From the NCBI GenBank assembly GCA_900155495.1, contig FTLJ01000748.1:1-44692 (forward strand): 44,692 nucleotides of DNA, read 5' to 3'. The notes below the pieces were generated by a model, which was not told the origin of the DNA, did not search any database, and was given only the letters and a program-made list of their open reading frames with translations. Both the position numbers and the translations under genes were made by a program. Source of the DNA: Porogramme epimiltina (taxonomy: Eukaryota; Basidiomycota; Agaricomycetes; Polyporales; Polyporaceae). Positions 33,201-43,433 of the stretch are shown here, piece by piece. Each line of letters begins with the position of its first letter. Position 1 is the first letter of the stretch.

Positions 33201-36200
33201 TTCACACTGTGGATTATCTGAGTGTGGTTGAGGGTCTGAGTGCGGACAGGTGTGGAGAGGAATAACGGGTTTGGTGGGAAAGAACTTGAAGTGTCGCCCT
33301 CGCCAGACCCTAAATCATCCATTTCCTCGCCTTCCTGTCCCTGTCCGAGCTCAAACTCCGAGCGACGTCGACGTCGCACGCCAGCACTGGTGCCTGTAGG
33401 GGTTGTAGGAGATCCCCATTGGGACGTCGTGCTCGGTTGACCTGGCTCAGGGTTCGGGGAGAGACGACGATCAGGGGAGTGAGGGTCAGATCCTTGAGGG
33501 GACCCTCCAGGGTGTGACGATGTGGCCGTGGGGGCTGCGGCTGCCCTAAAGTTTGCGTACATAGCTGAAGCCCAGTCGGAAGAAGCCATGAGAGAAGTAA
33601 GATGATGATGATTGCGAAAATGGAGAAAAGAAGGAGCAGCGGAGGAGCAGCGGAGTGTGCTGGCAGCTTACAGAAAGATAAAACAGCGGCGGAGCCTCGG
33701 TTATGTGATCGCGGGTGCTACCGATCTGAGGTCCGAGAGCACAATTTCGTTCGCCGCGGCGGCACACTGGTGTCACATGCAGCTGGCTGATATCTCAAAG
33801 GCATGGCGAAAGGACGGAAAGCAAAGGGGCAGGATTCAGGTGAGATTCTCATGAATACGAAAGGGGTGCTATAAAACTTACTGGGAATGGTTGGAAGATT
33901 GTCTTGTTGACGAAAAAAGTGGCTTAGTCCAGTGTCGTATCTGTCAAGAAGCGAAGACAGGTTCAGATACCCCTTGGATATCTCAGAAGTCGTGGTCAAA
34001 ACACCTCACTACTCGAACTCACCTCGAATCTGTTGAACGTTCTCGCAGTCAAAATGCGGTCGCCTCAGAGGCTTCTTCATCAGAAATTCCATTTGATCCG
34101 TATAGAGCTTCCGACATTCCACTCCCAGAGGTTCATGAGCATACAAATCAACGTAACCAAGCAATTACACTCACCGGAGCTGTCGATCCGACACAGGACA
34201 CCAATGGAGTCCGTGCCAGCGACTTTTGCTTCTCTGCGCAGGATGAAATGGATTATTTCCCTGGCCCTGTGAATCGCGATGCGGAGGAGGCCTCACTCCA
34301 GGCGAAAGTTCGTGCAGAGTTCGAGAGGCTCCGGGTGGAAGCGATTGAGGAAGAGCTACGGGAGAGGTGCGCAGAGGATGAGATGGGGCCACATGAGGGT
34401 ATAGATGAGCACTTTCCGTTACCTCCCAGTATGCCGGTCCTTAGGTGATTTTGGTTGACACAATGCTGACGGTGCCTCAGACGACAATGGTCGCGCATGC
34501 AACGTGGATGATGGCGAAGGTTTCGAAGCATACAAGCGGATGCTGTTGGATCACTGCTCCGGACAATACATGCCATATGGGTCAAAAACGGTAAGTTCTT
34601 CTCACACCTGACGCATCCTTTCTCTGCGAGGCATGTTGTGTTCGTTCGATCCTAACAGGATCTCTACTTATTATAGATGTTTCTGTTGCATTGTTTTCTC
34701 AATTTACCTCATTTTCGCTTTCCGGACAGCATCAAGCAGCTTCTATTTTGGGTTATGGAAGAGTGTGGTGCTCGTAACGTACCATCTATCCGTGCATATC
34801 AAGAGATGGATAAGCACATACGCTTGTCAAGTGGTGTGACTACAAGTTTACACAAATCGAGTTTTGGGAATGAGTTCTATACAAATTCAATAGTGGAAAT
34901 CATCGCTAAGGTCAGTTTACTATCTCTATTATAACTTTACATCGCCTCAAACGAAACTTTGCAGGATTTAGCACAGCCAGACCTTGCAAGAAGCATGTTT
35001 TGGTATCCTGACGAAACCCCAGGTCCAGTATCAGAGCTCAGTCAGTCCGGATATATCAAGAGTCTTCCTCGCGATCAGCTCACCCAGTCATTCTACACCA
35101 ACGGAAAACATTTCTTTGTCGATGAGCTGTGTCAACTCTCCAACTCTAGCCTCGTCATTCCCCGCATTTGGGTTACACAATACAATCACGTATATGCCTA
35201 TGCAAACAGAGTGCACACAGTTTCGTGTGGGCCTGAGGTAAGTACAGATTAACATAATGGTCAACCAGCTCCTCAAATGATTTTAGAATACGAAAATGCT
35301 TCAGATTTGCGAGGAGGAGACACTAATTCCAGGCACTGAGCTCACGTACAACATTTGTGATATCTCCGCAAAACGACAGCTTCTTCCACTAATAGGTAAC
35401 TTATGATCCTCTAATTCACTCCAACCTGCTGACGACATTTAAAGATTCTGTGGGGAATGTGTCTCAGGCCATCCCAAGTCCAAATCGTGCATTAGCGGAT
35501 GGCGACGACCTTGTCACTGTTCACACTCCCATTTTTTGCGACGATGTTTCTGGGGCATCATCAAAGCAATACCAGAAACACATAAATGTCTACACGTGCA
35601 ATTGGTCCCTCCCAAGTCAGCTTCATGGATCCTCAGTACATTTTGTGGCAACATCTCCAACAGCGAGCAGTTCTGAGCTTCTTGCCCCCATACTGGATGT
35701 TATAAAGTGCGTAGTATACCTAGAATTTTATTTCTACTCTAACTGGTGGTTCAACAGACAGACTAGACATAGTCCATATCGCTGCTTTAATGCAGGGACT
35801 GGCCGGTTCTGCCGTCTCCGCCTACTGGTCCCCTGTCTCCCTGGGGATAACCCTCAGCAATCCGATCACACATCTCATGCCGGTGTTAACGCAAATCGCA
35901 AGTCACGGAAATGTATGAAAGGAGGGACACCTGAGGAGAGGGAGTCTGACGATGGCTACCACACACTCTATGAGGTATGTACTTTTGTTCGACAGCCAGA
36001 TGAGCAAATCATCCTCACAGTCATGGACTCGATTGAGGCGAAGCATAGTTTGCTCATTGTATTGGTAGGTCGCAACACTTAGAACTGTAGAAGACACGAA
36101 ACGTACTATCATCAGGCAGCTACAACTGGCATGCCTTGGAGTAGAGAAGCGCGTTTCGGATCTACAAACCGCCACAGGCACAAAGGACAAGATAGCATGT

Positions 36201-39200
36201 TATTGGATCGACCAGCTCCTTCGTGAAGCGCGACAGCAAAAGTCCTTGAACCCCAAGCTTTCTGAAAACGATTTATTAGCACATGGAACCGCATGGCTTG
36301 CAGATAGAACAACTTTCCCGATGAACCCACTCCTAGATGTACCCGGTATGATGCTCTTTATTGAAAAGATATACGAAGCCAACAGTATTTTCTAGGTCTT
36401 GATCCACACCGCGACACGCCAGTGGAGATTCTACATACGTGGCTACTCGGGGTTGTGAAGTATGTATGGCACGCACTTCACACTACCTGGTCCGACACAC
36501 AGCGAAATGTGTTCACAGTACAGCTTCAAGACGTCGATATTGATGGTCTAAACATTCCACCAATCCGTGCAGGATACATGGTTGCATACAAAAATAACCT
36601 CATTGGGAAGCATTTCAAGAGCATCTCACAGACCATAGCATTCAAGATACATGGCCTCGCAAGTCCGAAAATGCGCACCCTTGTCAGGACGATGGGGGAG
36701 CTCTCAGCAGCATTGTGGATTACAGAAATATATGACATGGACGAACACAAGGTGAGCGCATAATATATTATTATCACTCTATTATGACACCATTCTATAG
36801 AAGGATTTGAACACTTTGATTGGAAATCTCTTAGATGCATTCGCAGATATCGATCCGTCACGGATAATCGTCAAGCAGAAGCTTCAGATCCTCCCACACA
36901 TCGTAGACGACGTGGAACGCTTTGGTCCCCCTCCTAGATACTCAACGGAAACCTACGAGAGCTTCAATAAATACTTCCGACTATCCTCTATTTTCAGTAA
37001 CCATCTCTCACCAAGCCGTGACATCGCAATGAAGATGGCCAATCTGGACTGTGTTCGACATATAGTAACAGGGGGCTATTGGCAAGATCGTAATGGAGAG
37101 TTGGCACGAGCTGACGAGAACGTGCTGTCGGTTTTCCGGGACTCGCCTCTCCTCCGCCACCATTTTGGACTTACAACGATCACTCCTCGACAGTGCAGCG
37201 GCCGCACGGATAGTGCAGCTACACTCCCCGCATGCAGCAAACGTATTTCCATTACCCTATCGCAAAGTGTTACAACTTCCTCGATACCCCTTTCACGGCG
37301 ACCTCCAGCACTCCACTCTCCAAGTTCTCGGTGGATACTCGGCGCTTCTGTTGTGGCAAATTCAGGAGACCAGTGCTCGGTCAATTCATGGGTCTTCGCC
37401 GAAGATTTACAGGTGAGTAACTTCAGGGCATTCCCAAGAGTAGTCGCGCTGGTTTGCCTGGACAAACCTTCGAATACACAACAGTTCTAAGCATGTCTGG
37501 GCATTCGTAGAAGGTGCCTCAGGATACGGCTTCGTCTTGAACTTCTCGACGAGCACGGAGAAATGTGCGGGGCCCTTCTCCTCGACCTCGCCGTAATTTT
37601 TGCGATGCGCGGTTTAAGGACGTCGTTGCAATCGATGTCGGCCTTGGTCGCCTTTATGCGCATCTTGCGCTCCTTGCACTGTTAGTGGACAGTGCACTGC
37701 TTCCTTGCGAAGCCATAGCCTTGTATGAGCGTGCTTTGCGTGGCGTACAACCTCATTTGTATTGTTTGCGCCCACTGACTTTTGCACTGGATAATCTAGG
37801 GAGATAACTCAATAGGACGGATCCGAGAGATCCTTGTGAGTATAGACAACCCGCAGACGGTCTTTGTTGTGCTCGAGAAATACACTCTCGGGTCGATCTT
37901 GCATCCCACTCTCGGAGTACCTGTTCTGAGGCAGCCATTGGAGGGCGGTGAAGTACTCGAAGCAGTCCCGGCCACGGTATGTCTGGGCTCTATGCCTGAT
38001 CTAAGTGACTAGGAATGCTAATAACACTGGTTCGTCCATTGCATAGGCTGTGAAATTTATAGTCAATGTTCAGCATGACTGTGAAGCCGCAAAATGTACA
38101 CCCACGGAACCCCCCTCGGCCTTTTCCACGCTGGAAAAGCAAGTCATAATCATCCAGCACAACTATGCCGACCGTCGCTTTCTGCTGAACACTCATGCTC
38201 TTCACAATGCCGGAATTCTTCGTCGTCATCTCCCCCGCCCTCTTATCGAACCAAAACCACTATTTCCTGATCGAGCAAAACGGCACCACGAACTTGCAGC
38301 ACTCCTACGGGTGTCTCAAGCCGACAAAAGAGCAGCCACACGGGAGAGGCGAAATGCGACCATTGCGAAGAAAGCAGCACAGCAGAAGAGCATCAACGCA
38401 CCCCAGGGCACACAGGACCCACCGGGGGGTAACGGGCCCGATACCATGGCAGGGCCCTCGCGGAATGTCACTGAGACACCTTCAGTAGCATTGGGGAGGA
38501 AACGCAAGCGGGGCACATAGTTACATCGTCCGTCAATGTATTTTTATCATTAGACATCCTATTGTACAAACACGCCACCTAATACTATTCTAATATCAAC
38601 TCTTCGACCTCAGCAGGACCTCCACGTAAATGACGTGGGGGTATACAGACAAATACATACTTGCAAGGTAGTTCATAATACTTTTACTGTCGCCCATACG
38701 GGGCAACTGGTAGGCAAGCTCACATGTTAATAGTACTCAAAGCACAGACTTGAGGGGACACGTGCTAAGACGCTTATAAGAGCTCTCGGGCAAGATCTCT
38801 CCCAGAGCTTAGAGCTGACATTGAGCTGACATCAAGTGCTCATCTCATCGTAACACTAATTGCCTAGCATCAGAACTATGTCCGTTTGTGTTGGCGGTGT
38901 AGGAGTGCCAGTTACCAAGGGGCAACCGCTGTAGAGAATTGAATTAGCTGGCCATCAAAACCTTAACGGGAGCAGTGCAACTTACGTGCGTGAGTGATAA
39001 TATAGTCACCAGCAGGCAGCTTGGAACGAAGCTGCTTGGTGAAAGAGATGAGCCACGCCTCGGCCGTGCCCGAGTCCATGGCACCAAAGTCCTGTTCGGG
39101 AAAGCCAGGTCAGTTGGCACCGCATGGCCCTCCCGCCCCAGCACGCCTGCGGCGCACCTCGTAGTCGACGTCGACACCGTCCAGGCCCCACTGGATGACC

Positions 39201-39804
39201 CAGGCCGCGATCGTGTTCGCAGTTGCGACGGGGTCGTTCCCGACGGTCGTCGGCACGTCGGTCGAGCCAAAGACGGAGACCATGAGCTTGATGCCCGCAG
39301 CGGCGTACTGCGACTTGATCGTCGCGCGGTCGGACGCGGACAGCGTCGTCCACTCGTAGGCCTTGTCCCATGCGCCCTCTGTGAGGAGGAACGAGAGAAG
39401 GCTGTGTGCGACGTTTCAGCGGCCCCGTTACATTCCAGAAGGACAAGAAGAGATCTCACAAGACATTGAAGCCCTGTAATAGTTTCCTTTAGCACTTCAG
39501 GCACATGCCACAGGAACACGCGGATACGCACCGTCACAGCAGAGACGGCCGGGGGCCCAGTGACGCCAGATTGGTACTGGTCCGCGTAGACGACAAAGTG
39601 CGGGGCCGCAGGCGTCGCACGCGCCTCGAGGTCGCGCACCTCGACGGGGCGCGCCATCGGGGTCAAGTCCGCGAGCACATCGCGCGCCTTCTGGCCGAGC
39701 CCTTCGAACTCGGCCGGCGCAGCGAACGCGGCGCCGAGCTGGAGCGCGATGCAGATGCCGAAGAGCGCCGCGACGCGACGGGTGCCGAACGAGAACGAGA
39801 ACAT
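30268..39804 (-). CDS. GH18 chitinase, copy 1, split by a transposon in intron 5
   Basis: Secreted endochitinase family, hydrolysing beta-1,4-GlcNAc chains in wall remodelling or nutrition. Minus-strand exons are 39804-39532, 39473-39460, 39401-39158, 39091-38986, 38928-38916, then after the insertion 31001-30929, 30863-30842, 30745-30530, 30413-30391 and 30327-30268. Together they are 1,044 nt, 347 aa, with every junction in phase. There is an N-terminal signal peptide (AALFGICIALQLGAAFA). The catalytic motif LDGVDVDYE is intact with its Glu, as are YNVQFYN and KLVIGKPAT. Intron 5 measures 7,914 nt because of the element at 31037-38907; without it, it would be about 40 nt. Whether the gene still yields mRNA depends on splicing out nearly 8 kb, so it is likely non-functional or truncated after HAPVAPW. 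A TATAAG lies about 120 nt upstream of the ATG. Confidence 0.88.
31043..31060 (+). repeat. Left terminal inverted repeat
   Basis: CTACACCGCCAACTCAAA at 31043-31060 pairs with 38885-38902 with a single mismatch. Six outer bases (TACTGG) align loosely with CACTC on the right side. Confidence 0.88.
31061..32001. other. Left non-coding arm of the transposon
   Basis: 940 bp between the left terminus and the stop codon of the accessory gene. No gene is seen. It is AT-richer than the host flank and should hold the subterminal binding sites and the 3' end of the accessory transcript. Confidence 0.55.
32002..33589 (-). CDS. Transposon-encoded accessory protein (unknown family)
   Basis: Minus-strand exons are 33589-33146, 33092-32982, 32904-32821, 32768-32646, 32588-32508, 32409-32255 and 32197-32002, giving 397 aa, all in phase. 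The N-terminal 100 residues are Ser/Pro/Thr-rich with a basic patch (VRRRRRSE). The rest is helical: GIEEQRAQQYGLTLECHDML, DYAWTYLLSPVIAAYRNP, then CDQVEQLISKALTNCRAHFK, and FWLKVDKFLKKTEGQFESPS. The C-terminus is basic (TRTRRRVRAKQ). I recognise no domain. By position it resembles the second gene of CACTA-type elements, whose product often binds subterminal DNA; that role is inference only. Confidence 0.75.
33590..33802. promoter_or_regulatory. Bidirectional promoter of the transposon genes
   Basis: 213 bp separate the two divergent start codons, so both element genes are presumably driven from here. The + strand is purine-rich near 33600-33665 with a short repeat GGAGCAGCGGAGGAGCAGCGGAG (33632-33654). 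Confidence 0.6.
33803..38520 (+). CDS. Transposase-like protein of a large basidiomycete transposon family
   Basis: Exons 33803-33839, 33898-34428, 34481-34590, 34677-34910, 34965-35237, 35305-35395, 35445-35706, 35758-36064, 36120-36345, 36396-36751, 36801-37412, 37800-37976 and 38047-38520 encode 1,229 aa with every junction in phase. Near the N-terminus is a zinc-finger-like CRICQEAKTGSDTPW followed by SWSKHLTTRTHLE. Family hallmarks include HTPIFCDDVSGASSKQYQKH (paired acidic residues), GDNPQQSDHTSHAGVNANRK, KDKIACYWIDQLL, DPHRDTPVEILHTWLLGVVK and the C-terminal VNVQHDCEAAKC with HNAGILRRHLPRPL. The end is a basic Ala/Lys/Arg tail. The DDE residues are presumably among the conserved acids, but I cannot assign them. 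A 21-nt possible intron at 35975 keeps the frame either way. Intron 11 is 387 nt and may be mis-modelled. Confidence 0.87.
38521..38884. other. Right non-coding arm of the transposon
   Basis: Contains a hairpin-forming CCACGT-AAATG-ACGTGG at 38622-38638 and a direct repeat GAGCTGACAT at 38812-38821 and 38823-38832. Both are candidate subterminal motifs. No gene is present. Confidence 0.55.
38885..38902 (-). repeat. Right terminal inverted repeat
   Basis: Reverse complement CTACACCGCCAACACAAA, matching the left end at 17 of 18 positions. Confidence 0.88.
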
Positions 39805-41533
39805 GTCTGCTGCGGGTGCGTCGGGTAGGGGGGGGAGCTGTCTGTTTGGCAGGCGGCGCAACGAGAACGGCGAGAAGCGCGATCCTGGAGCAGGGAAACC
39901 GCCTCGTGTGCGGCGCGTATGTTCTTATACGGTGGAGCGAGATAGAACCCCCACCGCTCCCGAGAGGCCCATATGTCGCGCTACGCGGCCCGCATGGTGG
40001 CGAGCAAGCAGAACAAGAGAGGGAGACAAGCGGGCCCGCGGCCTGGGGGTGCTGCACTGAATACACCGGGTCCCACAGGCGGGACGCAGAACGCGGCGGC
40101 GCCGCAGATACGCAGCGCGCCCCGCCGCGCTCTGCGCTCATCGTGGGCCAGAAGCAACGCGCACCGCGTGGGGCGAGAGCCAAGTCGCCAGCGGCCGATA
40201 TCCTCGCGCGCTGGTGTGTCGTGTGGGCCGCACAATCAGGTGCGGAGGGTTTGCAGCCGCCCGGCCTTCGCGGGCTCGATTGGAGAGCGGGACCGCGAAG
40301 GAACTCAGGCTCGCGAGGGGCCATGCGTGCGGCGAGCGTGCTCGGCGATCGGCTCGGCACGACTCGCCGCCGCGGAGATGTGGCCGAGGGCGGGCGGGCT
40401 GCAGCCGTGCAGGTCGAAGCCTGGTGGGCGGCGTCAGGTGGGTACGAGGAGATCTCGAATTGTCTCCTGCGGGGGTACTGCCAACAGACGAAGATGAAAA
40501 TTTTCCAGCGCGGTCTTCGCGATAGCGGTATCAGCTTGCTGCCAGGGACGTGTCGTAGAAGGAGGACGGAGAACAAACCTAGAAGACGTCTGCTCTGCGG
40601 GATTTTTCCATCGACAGCAGAGTGGGGTGCCATATATTCGACGTGCGCGAGCTCGTTCATGATCTGCGGTGCGGAGAGGCATATAAACTGCGTCGTGGAG
40701 CCCTCCAAGGGACAATGTGGAGGATCGACATCTCGTCTCCGCTGCACACTTGATATGGAGGCTGGATCTGGGCAGTTCATTGTAAGGTTCAAGAGCACCC
40801 GTGCGACGACGACGATAGCCCACCTGATGCCCCGGACTCGAACCCTCTGTGATTCTGCTTCGTGCGCGCCGCAACATGTGAGCGGTGCGTCCACGCGTGT
40901 GCGCCGCCGTGGTGGAGTGGGGCGCCACCCCCGTTCCGCTGGCGGACGCAGATTGGGGACATGCTCAGAATCGAGAACCCAGATGCATTCCGCACAGTCG
41001 CCCCGCCCGAGCGCATCCGGATGTGGACGTGGCTGCACGGGGACACGGACAGGCGCCGGCGCTCGGGATCGAACCGTCGACGATCGAGGACGTGCCAAAC
41101 GCAGACGCCCTGCTAAATAAAGCTTCCTCGGCCGCGTGGCTACCAGACTCTGGAGCGCCCGTCTCTAAAGCCCGCCGATTCGCGCCGCCCAATGCCCATC
41201 CTATCCGACGCGCGGGTAGCTCCAAATCTCTGCCGTCACCACTGGAGGGCTGACCAGCTCAGAGGACTGCCCTCCTACCTCCAGGCCGCACTCGACTGTG
41301 TAGAGCGATGGTCAAGAAAGCCGGGTATGGATATATGACAAGCAACCCGTGGTAACTTCTATGAATACAAGCCACAATACATGTGGAGGAGCCAAGATAC
41401 ATCGCGCCGATTCCGATATCCGTCTCACAGCCCGGCATAACAGCGAGAGCCAGCCTCATAGCCCATAGAGTTTAATAATAACCCTCCGTCCCCAGCCAGG
41501 GCACCAACCCTAGCATCTCCTGCGCTTCCACGC
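39805..41533. other. Intergenic region between the two chitinase copies
   Basis: 1.7 kb containing the promoter of chitinase copy 1 (TATAAG on the minus strand at 39924-39929) and the 3' flank of copy 2. Very long open frames exist on both strands (up to 533 codons), but they are compositional artefacts of GC-rich DNA, overlapping the chitinase exon out of frame. A tRNA T-arm-like GGTTCGATCCC near 41070 (minus) does not fold into a full tRNA. Confidence 0.5.
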
Positions 41534-43279
41534 TCATTCGGGGAACGCCTCAGACCGGACGGTCTCGATCCACGCAGCGGCCGCGTCGGGGAACTATCAA
41601 GCAATCCCAATATCCAGATGAGCCACACGCTCGCCCCTAGGAAATGCTCCCGGAAAGGCACGTACCTCCCAAACCATGACGCCCGCGTCTGTCAACGCGT
41701 CGCGGTCAGCCATCTCGAGAACATCATATGTCGGAGGAGACGCACCCCATCCCTGTGCCTTGGCCTGGGCGAGGCAGCCCGCGAGCGTGGCGGGCGCGAT
41801 GTACCCGCTGTTCGCGTCGCCCGCGGAGAGGCCCGGCTTCCCGATGACGAGCTTGTCGAGCGCGACCCCCGACGCCGCGATCTCGAACAGCGCGGACTGC
41901 GGCCAGTCTCCGCCGGACGTGTTCAGGAGGTTGTCGCATGTGGTGTATTCCGTCGTGCCCTCTGCGTTCCGCACGCGTGCGAGCGGGGAGTGCCATGTGG
42001 TGAGCTCGGCAGCGCGCGGGGCGAAGTCTGCAAAAATAGACACTCACGGTTGTAGAACTGAGTACAGGCAGCGGCGGGCCCGCGGCGCGACATTAATGAG
42101 CTCCTCTGCTGGGAACGCCTAATTTAGAACATATGCCCGTACCTGAACGTTATACTAGATGGGGACGGCGTCAGACACTCCCAGGCACCTCGCTCGAACG
42201 GGGGCCACTCACCCAGTCGATGATGTCTCCCACCGTGGAATCCACCTTGAGGTACGCGCCGCCGGCGAAGAGGTTGTTCACGGAGAACCTGGGCGGAAGC
42301 CGTTCAGAACGCCGGCCGCCGCGCGCGGAGCGAGCCCGCCCGGTGTACTAGTGCACGTACCACGGAGCGACCGCTGCGGGCGACGATCCCGTTAGCATGT
42401 CACGCCCAGCCACCCAAGCGGTGGACACGGCCGCGGGGACTCACGGGCGTGCGAGAGGATGAACTGGCCGGCGGGCAGCTGGGAGCGCAGCTGCTGCGTG
42501 AACGTCGCGAGCCACTGCTCGGCGACGCCGGTGCCCGCGTCCATCGCGTTGAAGTCCTACACGCCCGCGTCCGCGTCAAGCACGCGCGGCCGCGCGGACC
42601 GTTCATCCGTCAGCGTCCTAGGAAAAAAAAGTACAACGGCCACCAATGGCACGCGACGACGCACCTCGTAGTCGACGTCGATGCCGTCGAGGTCGAACTC
42701 CTTGACCCACGCCGCCATCGTGTTCGCGGTGGAGGTCGGGTCCGCGCCGGTCGACGTCGGCGCGTCCGTCGAGCCGAACGCGGACACGATGAGGCTGATG
42801 CCCGCCGCGACGTAGTCGGCCTTGACCGACGTGCGCTGGTCGGCCGTGAGCTGCTCGCTCCACTCGAGGGCCTTGTCGGCGGGCCCCGAGAGGAGCAAGA
42901 ACGACAGCGCGCTGTGTGTGCGGGGCCACGTGTGAGCGGCGGTGGGAGAAGGGGCACGGCGGACGCGTGGGGCCCGTGCCAGCGCACTGGGTGTGCACTC
43001 ACAAAACGTTGTAGCCCTGCGGTGGAGCAGCATCAGCATCGCGTAGACCATCGGGCGAGGGGGCTGTGCAGCGGTGCGCACCTCAATCTCGGAAACGGGT
43101 GGCGGGCCCGTGAGGCCAGAGACGAACTTGTCGCTGTAGATGACGAAGCGGGTGCTGGGCACGTCGCGCTTCCCGATGCTCGACTCGGGCGCGAGCTTGA
43201 GCTCGCACGTCGGGGCAGACAGCGCTCCGTTAAAGAGGAGCATCGAGGAAAGCACGAAAAGCCACGAAAGCGCGAACAT
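41534..43279 (-). CDS. GH18 chitinase, copy 2
   Basis: Paralog of copy 1 on the same strand. Minus-strand exons are 43279-43082, 43016-43003, 42911-42665, 42556-42445, 42373-42361, 42288-42213, a disturbed exon 7 ending at 42051, 41961-41746, 41688-41666 and 41593-41534. With the shortest exon 7 (10 nt) the product is 322 aa. The signal peptide is WLFVLSSMLLFNGALSA. Catalytic motif LDGIDVDYE is intact, followed by HAPVAPW and KLVIGKPGL; the end is VMVWEFPDAAAAWIETVRSE. Exons 2, 5, 8, 9 and 10 match copy 1 in length (14, 13, 216, 23 and 60 nt). In exon 7, copy 1 encodes YNVQFYN, whereas here only QFYN or FYN can be formed cleanly, with GC-rich sequence intervening. Enzyme activity is therefore uncertain. 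Confidence 0.85.
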
Positions 43280-43425
43280 CCTGTCGGAGTGAGTGGTGTG
43301 GGTAGCGGGTTATGAGGGGTAAGCAGACGTGCGCTGAAGCTCGCGTGTAGAGCAGCTGGAGAAGGGTTGTCGGCGAGCCGCGTTGGAAGCCCTGCAGAAC
43401 AAAAACCCTGCGCCCTCCGCGCTCG

Positions 43426-43433
43426 CTTTTATA
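43426..43433 (-). promoter_or_regulatory. TATA box of chitinase copy 2
   Basis: TATAAAAG on the minus strand, about 147 nt before the ATG, next to a short direct repeat CTGCTGGTGG (43436-43445 and 43450-43459). Confidence 0.65.

Larger units (their letters stand above)
31037..38907. mobile_element. Intact two-gene DNA transposon, CACTA/EnSpm-like
   Basis: 7,871 bp between 3-bp flanking repeats CCA (31034-31036 and 38908-38910). The termini read inward as TACTGGCTACACCGCCAAC (left) and CACTCCTACACCGCCAAC (right). The 13-bp core CTACACCGCCAAC is identical. The element carries two divergent genes with open frames (32002-33589 minus, 33803-38520 plus) and non-coding arms of about 0.96 kb (left) and 0.39 kb (right). 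The large gene belongs to a transposase-like family common in basidiomycete genomes. Assignment to CACTA/EnSpm rests on the CACT-like terminus and 3-bp duplication and is an inference. If the true ends are the CTACACC core, no clear duplication is visible. Confidence 0.82.

Noticed and set aside
39497..41120. 533-codon (-) and 434-codon (+) open frames
   Set aside because: They overlap a chitinase exon out of frame or lie in its promoter, are Arg/Pro/Ala-rich with no domains, and reflect GC-rich composition.
41040..41120. Possible tRNA on the minus strand
   Set aside because: GGTTCGATCCC resembles a T-loop, but the T-stem has only three pairs and no matching acceptor stem or anticodon arm was found.
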